NCBI RefSeq assembly: GCF_016892705.1
Contig: NZ_JAFEMB010000003.1
Span: 1 to 64,000 of the forward strand
Reading direction: 5' to 3'
DNA length: 64,000 nucleotides
Origin: Microvirga pudoricolor
GTDB taxonomy: Bacteria > Pseudomonadota > Alphaproteobacteria > Rhizobiales > Beijerinckiaceae
Position 1 is the stretch's first letter; each line of letters starts with the position of its first letter. Shown one piece after another: positions 1 through 8,044 of this stretch. The notes below the pieces were generated by a model. It made no database searches and was not told the origin of the DNA. It was given only the letters and a program-made list of their open reading frames with translations. A program made the translations under genes and the position numbers.

Positions 1-2506
1 CCTCGTGCGTGACGGCGCAATCGTGCTTGGCGCCGGGGGACCAGACCGGCAGGCGGTCCGGCCCGTCGTTCAGGAGCAGGAGCGGGGAGTCCGGCCCTTT
101 CACGTCGCAGCCGTCGATCAGCACCACGACGGGGGCTTCCAGCCCCTTGGCGCCGTGCACGGTCATCACCCGCACCTCGTCGTTCACCGAATCGAGGTCG
201 CGCTTGATGGTGTGGTCGGCGGATTCGAACCGGTTGAGGAAGAGGGTCAGCGAAGGCGTTTCCGTCAGCTCCGATTGCTGCGCGAAGCACAGAAAAGCGT
301 CGATGGCGTCGCCCGCCTCGCTGCCGAGCCGCGCCACGAGGGCGGCGCGTCCGCCCAAGGGACCGAGCAGGGTGGCATAGAAGCCGAACGGCCCGTAGGC
401 ATTGGCCAGGTCGCGCCAGGTGTTGAGGGCATCGCAGGCCAGCCGCGCGCGCTTGTCGCCGCTCATGGCCTGCTCGGTGAGGGCGGCATGCAGCGACTCG
501 CTCTCGCCGCGATAGGCAGCAAACCGGATGAGGTCGTCGTCGTTAAGGCCCACGAGGGGCGATTTCAGCGCCGCCGCCAGCGTGAGGTCGTCCTCCGGCA
601 GCAACGCGGCGCGGCCCGCCGCCACGAGATCGAGCACCGCGATATGCTCGCCGATGTTGAGCCGGTCCGCGCCCGCGACCGGCACGCCCGCTTCCTTCAG
701 CGACCGGATCACCGCCTCGAAGGCGGGGCCGCGCTTGCGCACCAGGACCAGCACGTCGCCGGCCTTCCAGAGGTGGCCGCTCTCGTCGCCCTTGGTGGTC
801 CAGCACCGGATCGCCTGCGCGACGCGGCGCGCGACGGCGACGGGCGGCGCATGCTCCTCCGGCTTGTCGAGGGGCAGCACCCAGGCCTCCGGCTCCTCCT
901 CCTCGGCGGGGGTCTGCGTCGGCCACAATTCCACGAGGCCGGGCGCGTGCGGGCGCGCGCTGGTGTGCACGGTGCCGACGGCCGCGTCGTCGAAGGACAG
1001 GCCCTTGAAATGGCTCTCTACCGCGAAGGTCGCGTCCACGGCCTGGAGCACCGCTTCGGCCGAGCGGAACGACATGGTGAGCGACACGTCCTCGAAGAAC
1101 AGCTCCGCGTCGCGCACCTTGCGCGACCAGCTCCGGCGCGTGGTCTCGAATTCCTGCGGGGCCGCGCCCTGGAAGCCGTAGATCGACTGCTTGGGATCGC
1201 CCACCGCAAACAGCGTGCGCACCCGTCCGCCTCCTGCGCCGTGGCCGGTGGTGAAGTCTTCCGTGATCTTGCGCACGATCTCCCATTGCTCGGGATTGGT
1301 GTCCTGCGCCTCGTCGATGAGCACGTGGTCGATGCCGCGATCGAGCTTGTAGAGCACCCAGGCGGCATCGCCCCGCGAGAGCAGCGCCAGGGTCTTGTCG
1401 ATGAGGTCCTGGAAGTCGAGGGCGCCGAGGCGCATCTTGGCGTGCTCGACGCGGCCGTCGATCTCCCGCGCCAGGGTGAAGAGCGCCGCCGTGCGCTCCA
1501 CCGCGCGGGCGGCCCGGTGCCGGTCCATGAGGCCGGACAGGCGCCTCTGCTCGTCGAGCAGCCGCTCCTTCAGGGCCGGGTCGACCGATTTGGTGACGAG
1601 GTGCGTTTCCGCGCGCGGCGTCCCCGCATCCGTCATGAAGATGGACAGATACTGCTCCAACGTCTCGGCCGCGATCTCCGCACTCGCGGCGGCCACGAAC
1701 GCAGCCCCGCGCTTCTGGTCCGTCGCCTTTCCGGCCATCAAGCTCTGCGCGATGGAGAGCCATTCGACGGGCGCGATGCCGTCATGGATCATCGCGTGCT
1801 CGACCGACGCGAGCGTCTCCTCCGGCCCGAGCCCGAGCGTCTTGCGCAGCCGCCGGATGCCCTCATGGAGCCCGCGCTCGTCGCGCAGGAACCGCTTGCA
1901 GGCGAGCGCCGCCTTCAGGGCCTTGTCGAGGGCCTCGCCCGCCGCCTCGACGCTCACCGCCGCCAGGGCCAGGCTCAGGGCATCGTCGCCGCCCGTGGCG
2001 TCCGCCAGCACGTTCTTGGTGGCCTCCCGCAGCATCTCCTCGGTCTTGCTGTCGTCGAGCACCGCGAAGCGGGCCGGCACGTTGGCCTCGAAGGGCACGA
2101 GATGCAGCAGGCGCTCGCAGAAGGCGTGGATCGTGTCGATCTTCAGCCCGCCCGGCGTTTCCACCGCGCGGGCGAAGAGCGTGCGCGCCAGCCGCACTTG
2201 CGCGCGGCTCGGGCGCTCCCCCTCGAGCTCCGTCAGCTCCGCCACAAGGCTGTCGTCGTCGAGCGTCACCCAGCGCCCCAGGCGCTCGAAAATGCGGATC
2301 GCCATGTTGGCGGCGGCGGCCTTCGTGAAAGTGAGGCACAGGATGCGGCCCGGCGGCGACCCCGCGAGCAGCAGGCGCACCACCCGGTCGGTGAGCACCT
2401 TGGTTTTCCCCGCGCCCGCATTGGCCGACACCCAGGCGGAGGCGCGCGGGTTCGCGGCGCGGCGCTGCGCGTCCTTGGTGGTGAGGGGGATGACCAGATC
2501 GTCCAT
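1..2506 (-). CDS. addA: AddA helicase-nuclease subunit, partial (C-terminus outside window)
   Basis: N-terminal ~835 residues of the AddA subunit of the AddAB helicase-nuclease, which processes double-strand breaks for RecA loading. The reading frame is open from ATG at 2506 to the window edge. The Walker A motif (ANAGAGKT) lies near residue 30, followed by FTKAAAANMAIR (motif Ia), DTIHAFCERLL, IDEAQDTNP (Walker B) and VGDPKQSIYGFQGA. These are the UvrD-like superfamily 1 helicase motifs of AddA. The C-terminal RecB-type nuclease domain, expected in a protein of about 1150 residues, lies off the left end. The start ATG overlaps the addB stop (TGATG), so the two are translationally coupled. 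The pair replaces RecBCD in alphaproteobacteria. Confidence 0.95.
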   Translation of the reverse strand, partial: MDDLVIPLTTKDAQRRAANPRASAWVSANAGAGKTKVLTDRVVRLLLAGSPPGRILCLTFTKAAAANMAIRIFERLGRWVTLDDDSLVAELTELEGERPSRAQVRLARTLFARAVETPGGLKIDTIHAFCERLLHLVPFEANVPARFAVLDDSKTEEMLREATKNVLADATGGDDALSLALAAVSVEAAGEALDKALKAALACKRFLRDERGLHEGIRRLRKTLGLGPEETLASVEHAMIHDGIAPVEWLSIAQSLMAGKATDQKRGAAFVAAASAEIAAETLEQYLSIFMTDAGTPRAETHLVTKSVDPALKERLLDEQRRLSGLMDRHRAARAVERTAALFTLAREIDGRVEHAKMRLGALDFQDLIDKTLALLSRGDAAWVLYKLDRGIDHVLIDEAQDTNPEQWEIVRKITEDFTTGHGAGGGRVRTLFAVGDPKQSIYGFQGAAPQEFETTRRSWSRKVRDAELFFEDVSLTMSFRSAEAVLQAVDATFAVESHFKGLSFDDAAVGTVHTSARPHAPGLVELWPTQTPAEEEEPEAWVLPLDKPEEHAPPVAVARRVAQAIRCWTTKGDESGHLWKAGDVLVLVRKRGPAFEAVIRSLKEAGVPVAGADRLNIGEHIAVLDLVAAGRAALLPEDDLTLAAALKSPLVGLNDDDLIRFAAYRGESESLHAALTEQAMSGDKRARLACDALNTWRDLANAYGPFGFYATLLGPLGGRAALVARLGSEAGDAIDAFLCFAQQSELTETPSLTLFLNRFESADHTIKRDLDSVNDEVRVMTVHGAKGLEAPVVVLIDGCDVKGPDSPLLLLNDGPDRLPVWSPGAKHDCAVTHE

Positions 2507-5500
2507 CACTCGAACCCTTCGCCGCCGCCGGCACTCGCCAGCGACCATTCCTTGACCCGCGCCAGATGGTCATATTCGGAGAAGCGCCGCGCGTATTTCG
2601 GGAAGGGCCGCGAAACATAAGCCTGCTCGCCCGCCGCGTAGCGCGCGATCATGCCCTCGAAACGGCGGCGATGCTCCTCCACGATCTCCGGGACGGAACG
2701 CTCCTCGTCCTTGCCGGGCTTGATCTCGCGCGGCTTGAGCGGCTCGCGCCCGCCCGTGGTGTGCACGTAGATGAGGTCCGGCGTGTCCTTCGCGGCGGGT
2801 ACGTCCTTGAAGGCGCCCTTCATCAGCATCACGGCCTCGAGCGTGAGCTGCGGCGAGAAGCCCGCATAGACCTCGCGCACACCGGGGGGCTGGCCGGTCT
2901 TGAAATCGATGATGCTGAAGCCGCCGTCGCGGCGCCGCTCGATCCGGTCGGCGCGGGCGCGAAGCGTGAACACGGTGCCGTCGGCGAGCGGAATCGCGAG
3001 CTTGCCGGAGCGCTCCGCGTAGATTTCTCCGAGGGTGGGACGGCGCTGCTCTTCCCACACCATGAAGGCGGCGGCGAGCCGCTCGAAGCGCGGCCACCAC
3101 TCGGCGTAAAGCTCAGGGTAGGCATCGCGCAAGGGGTCGAACCGCTTCGCGCCCTCCGTCAGCAGATCCTGCAGCGCATGCGCGGGCAGGGCCTTCGGAT
3201 AGCGCATCCCGAAATCGCCCAGCACCTCGTGGATGATCGTGCCGCGCTCCGCCGCGCTCGGCGCGACCGCGATGGGATCGAGGGCGTCGAGTTTCAGGAT
3301 ATGGCGCGCGAAGATCGAATAGGGATCGCGCACCAGGGTCTCGATCTCCGTGACGCTCAAGGAGCGCGGGAACAGCGCCGGATCGGGCTTGGGGCGGGGA
3401 CGCGGCAGGGGCGGCGCGGGGGCGGGCGTGTCGAGGGCGCGGGCGAGGCGGCGGAACCGTTCGCCCGCGCGCGTCATCTCTCCCCAAACATCCTTGCCGG
3501 TGAAGGCCTTTAAACGTTGCAGGAAACGCGAGGGCACCATGGGCGATCCGTCGCGCTTCTGCGCGCGGGTGATCACCACGTCGCGGGTGCCCAGCGCCTG
3601 CACGAAATCGTGCGCCGTCTGGCCGATGCGGCGCTCGGGCGGCATCAGGCCGACGCGGGAGCGCATGGGGCGGTTCAGGAACGCGTCCGTGACCGTGCGC
3701 GGCGGCCATGTGCCTTCGTCCAGGCCGCCCAGCACCACGCGGTCGACCGTCAGAAGGCGGGCTTCGAGCAGACCGAGGATCTTGAGGCGGCGATGGGTGC
3801 CGCGCGGCGTCGGATTGACGGTGCGCTGCCGGGCGAGAGCCGTGAAGAAGGCCGGGTAATCCCCAAACCGGCCCGCGATGGGCTGGCCTTCCTCCTGGCG
3901 GATCTCGGAGGTTTCGAGATCGTCGAACAGGGCACTCAACGCTTCCTGGCTCTCGTCGGGCGTCTCGTCCTCATCGTCGGGAAGCGCGGTGAGATAGTCG
4001 AACGCCTTGCGGTGCTCGGAGGTCAGCGACATCAGGTCGAGCGCGCCTTCGCCATGAGCGTCGGGCGTGAAGGCCTGGAAGGTCACGGCCAGGCGTTGGA
4101 GCGCTTCGTCGGCCAGGTCCCAATCGGCCTCCGTCAGGCGCTTGACGGGGCGCGGCGTGCGAAAATCCGCGTCCGCGCGGCGCAGGGCGAGCGTCGTGCG
4201 GATTCCCTCCAGACCCGGCGCCGGCATGGGACCGCGCAGCACGCCGATCTCCAGCACGCTCGCGGCGTGCTCGACGGTTTCGCGCGCCCAGCCGAGGCGA
4301 ACGAGAGGATGGGCGAGCAGCGCCAGCAGGCGGATCGGCCGCAGATCGTCGGCCGCTGCCTCGGCGACGAGCCGGGCCAGCCGTCCGGCGGAGGTCTCCG
4401 AGAGCGGGATCCCGGCGGAATCGTCGACATGCACGCCCCACCGGCCGAGTTCCGCGGCCACGCGGGTGGCGAGCGACCGGTCGGGGGTGACGAGCGCGGC
4501 GGTCTTGTGGGGATCGTTCAAGGTTTCGCGCAGAGCGATGGCGATGCTGAGCGCCTCCTCGCGCTCGTCCGCCGCTTCCACGAGACTTATTCCGTCAGAG
4601 CCCAGGCGGCTCATGGCGAGTCGATCCTGCGTCGGAATCGCCGCCCAGAGGTCCGTGGTGTCGGCGGGGCGCAGGGCCTCGGAGAGCAAGTGGTTGCGCG
4701 CGCGCGCCGTCTCGGGAACGGCGCCGAGGATCGTCACCTCGGAGCGCGGGACGCGCAGGTATTCGTCGAGCAGGCGGCGCAAGGACGCCTGCGGGTGCGA
4801 GTGCACGGGATCGGCCTCGTCATCCCCGTGGCCCCCGATGGTCTCCCAGCTTGCTTCGTCGAGATCCGTGTCAAGGCCGGGGAGCACCACGGCCCCGCGC
4901 GGCAGGCGCGCGATGGCGGCCATCAATCGGGCGGTGGCCGGAATGGAGCCCGTGGAGCCTGCCACGATCATCGGACGCTCGGGCCGGTCGCGGGTGAGGC
5001 GATGGGCTTCCGCTTCCAGGAGCGCGCCACGCCGCCGCGCCGGATCGCTCGTCTGGCGCTCGTCCAGGATGCTCGGCCAGTTCTCGCTGGCGATGGCCAC
5101 GAAGCGGCGCGTGATCTCGAAATAGGTCGAGTAATCCGCATCCACGGCCAGATCGAGGGCATGCCAGTCGATGCCTTCGGTCGTGAAGGCGTCCATCAGG
5201 GTTTCGAGATCGCCCGCGAGGTTCACCGCATCGGCCGGCGAGGCCGGCACCATGAACGGCGCATCGGGGCCGATCCGCAGGAGGGCGCGGTCCACCTCCA
5301 CCGACCAGCGCTGCACCAGCCGTGTGAGGATGAGGCGGCGCTCGAGCGGTGGGATCGGCGGCTTGAGGGACGAGGCCTCCGCGAGCGGCGTGCCTTCGAG
5401 CCCCGTCAGTTCGAACTCGGCCTCATCGGTCTCGCCCAACGGCACGATGCGGGGCAGGAGCTGCGCTCGCCCCGAGCCGCGCTCCGCGATGAGCGCCACC

Positions 5501-5667
5501 AGGGCGCGGGCGGCGCGGCGATTGGGAACGTAGAGGGTGACGTCGGAGAGCGCAGCCGGATCGTCCGGCAGAGGGCCGGTCAGGGTGCCGTCGAGCAGCG
5601 CGTCCACCAGGGCTGGCAGGAAGGCACAACCCGGCGGGATCGAGAAGACACGCGCGCTCTGCAACAC
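2506..5667 (-). CDS. addB: AddB, double-strand break repair protein
   Basis: 1053-residue AddB subunit. The N-terminal helicase-like part is degenerate. The C-terminal part has the nuclease region (roughly residues 785-1000), with 'GTIIHEVLGDF' and 'IIDFKTGQPPG' matching the RecB/PD-(D/E)xK nuclease motifs. With AddA it resects broken DNA ends. GTG at 5667 is preceded by a GGTGAG ribosome site and follows the murU stop by 8 nt. It overlaps addA at the other end, so murU-addB-addA read as one operon. Length and order (tsaE-amgK, murU, addB, addA) are those usual in Rhizobiales. Confidence 0.95.
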   Translation of the reverse strand: MLQSARVFSIPPGCAFLPALVDALLDGTLTGPLPDDPAALSDVTLYVPNRRAARALVALIAERGSGRAQLLPRIVPLGETDEAEFELTGLEGTPLAEASSLKPPIPPLERRLILTRLVQRWSVEVDRALLRIGPDAPFMVPASPADAVNLAGDLETLMDAFTTEGIDWHALDLAVDADYSTYFEITRRFVAIASENWPSILDERQTSDPARRRGALLEAEAHRLTRDRPERPMIVAGSTGSIPATARLMAAIARLPRGAVVLPGLDTDLDEASWETIGGHGDDEADPVHSHPQASLRRLLDEYLRVPRSEVTILGAVPETARARNHLLSEALRPADTTDLWAAIPTQDRLAMSRLGSDGISLVEAADEREEALSIAIALRETLNDPHKTAALVTPDRSLATRVAAELGRWGVHVDDSAGIPLSETSAGRLARLVAEAAADDLRPIRLLALLAHPLVRLGWARETVEHAASVLEIGVLRGPMPAPGLEGIRTTLALRRADADFRTPRPVKRLTEADWDLADEALQRLAVTFQAFTPDAHGEGALDLMSLTSEHRKAFDYLTALPDDEDETPDESQEALSALFDDLETSEIRQEEGQPIAGRFGDYPAFFTALARQRTVNPTPRGTHRRLKILGLLEARLLTVDRVVLGGLDEGTWPPRTVTDAFLNRPMRSRVGLMPPERRIGQTAHDFVQALGTRDVVITRAQKRDGSPMVPSRFLQRLKAFTGKDVWGEMTRAGERFRRLARALDTPAPAPPLPRPRPKPDPALFPRSLSVTEIETLVRDPYSIFARHILKLDALDPIAVAPSAAERGTIIHEVLGDFGMRYPKALPAHALQDLLTEGAKRFDPLRDAYPELYAEWWPRFERLAAAFMVWEEQRRPTLGEIYAERSGKLAIPLADGTVFTLRARADRIERRRDGGFSIIDFKTGQPPGVREVYAGFSPQLTLEAVMLMKGAFKDVPAAKDTPDLIYVHTTGGREPLKPREIKPGKDEERSVPEIVEEHRRRFEGMIARYAAGEQAYVSRPFPKYARRFSEYDHLARVKEWSLASAGGGEGFE

Positions 5668-5675
5668 AACTCACC

Positions 5676-6410
5676 TCACCGCATGCGGGCGGCCAAGCAT
5701 TCCTCCGCCTCGGCAATGGCCCGGGGCTCGCCAACATGCAGCCACTGCCCATCGAGGCGCAAGCCGTGGAGTCGGCCGCTTGCGATGGCGCGGTTGTAGA
5801 AAACGTTCGCCGAAAAGGCCCCGTCGGGGGTGTCGGAGACCATTTCGGGCTTCACGATCGCCACCCCGGCATAGACGAAATCCACGTCCTCGTCGGGCTC
5901 CCGGCGGCGCAGTTTTCCCACCGGATCCATGCTGAAATCGCCCCGTCCGTCATACCCGATGCTGGTGTGGCGCGGGGCCACCAACATGAGGATATCCATG
6001 GCGTTGGGGTCCCACGCCTCGACCAGCCGGACGAGATTCGGGCGCTCGCCTTCGACCCAGATGGAATCGGAGTTGAAGGTGATGAACGGATCGGGTCCGA
6101 GGAGCCCCAGGGCCTTCTTGACGCCGCCGCCCGTCTCCAGCACCTCGGACCGCTCATCCGACACCACTATGTGCGGCATTTTGCGTGTGCGTAAATGCGC
6201 CTCGAGCATGTCGGCGAAGTGATGGACGTTCACCACCACGGTTTCGATGCCGGCTTCGGCGAGGCGGTCGAGGGCGAAATCGACCAGGGTGCGACCGCCC
6301 ACCTTCACGAGAGGCTTGGGCATCGCGGCCGTGATGGGCATCATCCGCTTGCCGAGGCCTGCGGCGAGAACGATGGCGGTTTTGGGGGGACGCGACAGGG
6401 TGTGCGGCAC
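5676..6410 (-). CDS. murU: MurU-like MurNAc-1-phosphate uridylyltransferase
   Basis: A ~244-residue sugar-nucleotide transferase. The N-terminal signature AIVLAAGLGKRM (about residues 10-21) is the nucleotide-binding loop of the NTP_transferase fold, and 'MPKPLVKVGGRTLVD' follows. The same family includes mannose-1-phosphate guanylyltransferases, but the gene directly follows an AmgK-type kinase, and this kinase plus uridylyltransferase pair is the MurNAc salvage route that bypasses de novo UDP-MurNAc synthesis. I chose the GTG at 6410, 8 nt after the preceding stop, because the longer frame upstream only antisenses or overlaps the kinase. The ribosome site is weak, which suggests coupled translation. 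The MurU assignment rests on context. Confidence 0.85.
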   Translation of the reverse strand: MPHTLSRPPKTAIVLAAGLGKRMMPITAAMPKPLVKVGGRTLVDFALDRLAEAGIETVVVNVHHFADMLEAHLRTRKMPHIVVSDERSEVLETGGGVKKALGLLGPDPFITFNSDSIWVEGERPNLVRLVEAWDPNAMDILMLVAPRHTSIGYDGRGDFSMDPVGKLRRREPDEDVDFVYAGVAIVKPEMVSDTPDGAFSANVFYNRAIASGRLHGLRLDGQWLHVGEPRAIAEAEECLAARMR

Positions 6411-6418
6411 GGACGGGC

Positions 6419-8044
6419 TCAGGGTGCGGGGGGATCGTGGGGGGACGCATCCTGGGCGGGTGGATCCTGGGCCGGGACGAGGCGCGGCAGGTAGGACTCG
6501 TACCAGCCGCGCAGGCGGCCCAGGAACGGATGGGCGAGGTTGCGGGCCAGGTAGGTCTCGATCCGGGGCAGGTGCTTGAGGTAATGCGGCTTGCCGTCCC
6601 GCCGGTCGAGGCGCGCGAAGATGCCGAGGATCTTCGTGGCGCGCTGCGCGCCCATGATGGCGTAGGAGCGCGCGAAGCCCGCCACGTCGAAGCCGGGATC
6701 GGCGGCGCGCCGGTCGCGGGCGTAGAGGCCGATGAGCTTCAGTTCGAGGTCGGCCGGAACCGTCACGCGGGCATCCTGCAGGAGCGAGGCCACGTCGTAG
6801 GAGGCCGGGCCCAAGACCGCGTCCTGGAAATCGATGAGGCCGACCCGCTGCAGGCCCTCGCGCTCCGGCAGCCAGATCAGGTTCGGCGAGTGGTAGTCGC
6901 GCAGGGTCCAGGTGACGGGCCCGTTGACGACCTCGGACAAAACCTCGCTCCAGATATTCACGAACTCGGCCCGCGCCGAGCCTGAGAGCTGCGTGCCGAC
7001 GATATGGGGCACGTACCAATCCGCCAGAAGCTCCACCTCGATGAGCAGGGCTTCGAGATCGTAGGGCGGCAGGGCGTGGTCGACGCCGTCCGCCACGGGG
7101 AGCACGTGGGGCAGGTTCCGGCCGTGAAGCCGCGCGAGCACGCGGGTGGCCTCCGCGTAACGATCCGGGATCGGCCCATTCGCGTCCACGACGGGTTCCG
7201 CGCCGAGATCCTCCAGGATCAGGAGGCCGGTCTCCAAGTCCTCGCCATAGATGTGCGGGGCCGAGAAGCCCAGCGCCCGCAGGCCCTTGTCCACGGCCAC
7301 GAAGGCATGAACCGTCTCGGCGAGCTTCGCGATGGTGGTGTAGGGCTTTCCGCGCCGCACGGGCGGGCCCATCGGGCGCGGCGGCGAGATCATCAGGAGC
7401 GCAGTCTCGCCGTTGCGCTTCACGAGACGCTCATAGGAGCGGATCACGGAGGCATCGCCCGACATGGGGGTGCGGACGGACTCCACCCAGCCGCTGCGCT
7501 CCACGATGGTCTGGAACGCCTTGAGCCGCAGCAGTCGTCCCTCGAAGGCGCCCGAACCGGTGAGCGAGGCCACGCGGGCCTCCGCCCCGCTTCCCGGAAC
7601 GAGGTCGAGGCGGATGTCGAGCCATTCGGCCTTGAGGTCGTCGCCCGCACGCTCGGGCCATTCCACGAGGGAGACGGCGTCTTCCGTCAGCTCGTCCCAG
7701 CCCAGCTCCACGAGTTCGCCGCCGCCGCCGAGGCGGTAGAAATCCGCGTGCACGACGGGGCCGCGCAGGCCGTCATAGGTCTGGACGATCGTAAAGGTAG
7801 GGCTCGGCACCTCCATGTCGGGGTCGCCCGTGAGCGCACGGATCAGGGCCCGGGCCAGCGTGGTCTTGCCGGCCCCGAGGTCGCCCGACAGGGTCACGAG
7901 ATCGCCGGGGCGCAGCTCCTCGGCCACGATGCGGGCGAGCCGATCGGTCGCCGCGAGGTCGCGCAGGGGCAGCATCCACTGGGGCTGGAGGAACTCGTCC
8001 GCGTGCATAGAGGCCAATCCATTCGCCATTGCCGTCATCCTCAC
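6419..8044 (-). CDS. tsaE-amgK: TsaE-AmgK fusion: tRNA t6A ATPase + amino-sugar kinase
   Basis: 541-residue two-domain protein. Residues ~20-165 are TsaE, the P-loop ATPase needed for threonylcarbamoyl-adenosine at tRNA position 37, with Walker A GDLGAGKTTLARAL and the PSPTFTIVQTY region. Residues ~190-520 are an aminoglycoside-phosphotransferase fold with 'LRDYHSPNLIWLP' (catalytic loop) and 'VGLIDFQDAVLGP' (metal-binding Asp). This is the AmgK type that phosphorylates MurNAc/GlcNAc at the anomeric carbon. The GTG start at 8044 overlaps the kinase stop (GTGA); ATG at 8038 is an alternative. The fusion recurs in Rhizobiales as I remember the family, so it is not an assembly artefact. It is followed by murU. 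Confidence 0.9.
   Translation of the reverse strand: MRMTAMANGLASMHADEFLQPQWMLPLRDLAATDRLARIVAEELRPGDLVTLSGDLGAGKTTLARALIRALTGDPDMEVPSPTFTIVQTYDGLRGPVVHADFYRLGGGGELVELGWDELTEDAVSLVEWPERAGDDLKAEWLDIRLDLVPGSGAEARVASLTGSGAFEGRLLRLKAFQTIVERSGWVESVRTPMSGDASVIRSYERLVKRNGETALLMISPPRPMGPPVRRGKPYTTIAKLAETVHAFVAVDKGLRALGFSAPHIYGEDLETGLLILEDLGAEPVVDANGPIPDRYAEATRVLARLHGRNLPHVLPVADGVDHALPPYDLEALLIEVELLADWYVPHIVGTQLSGSARAEFVNIWSEVLSEVVNGPVTWTLRDYHSPNLIWLPEREGLQRVGLIDFQDAVLGPASYDVASLLQDARVTVPADLELKLIGLYARDRRAADPGFDVAGFARSYAIMGAQRATKILGIFARLDRRDGKPHYLKHLPRIETYLARNLAHPFLGRLRGWYESYLPRLVPAQDPPAQDASPHDPPAP

Noticed and set aside
5..2620. Long open frame on the plus strand opposite addA (also similar ones opposite addB, polA and others)
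   Set aside because: High GC makes long antisense frames. This one is rich in Arg/Gly/Leu/Gln with no domain, and the minus strand carries clear helicase motifs.
6421..7019. N-terminal extension of the murU frame
   Set aside because: It only antisenses or overlaps the AmgK domain in another frame and lacks family similarity; GTG 6410 is the sensible start.
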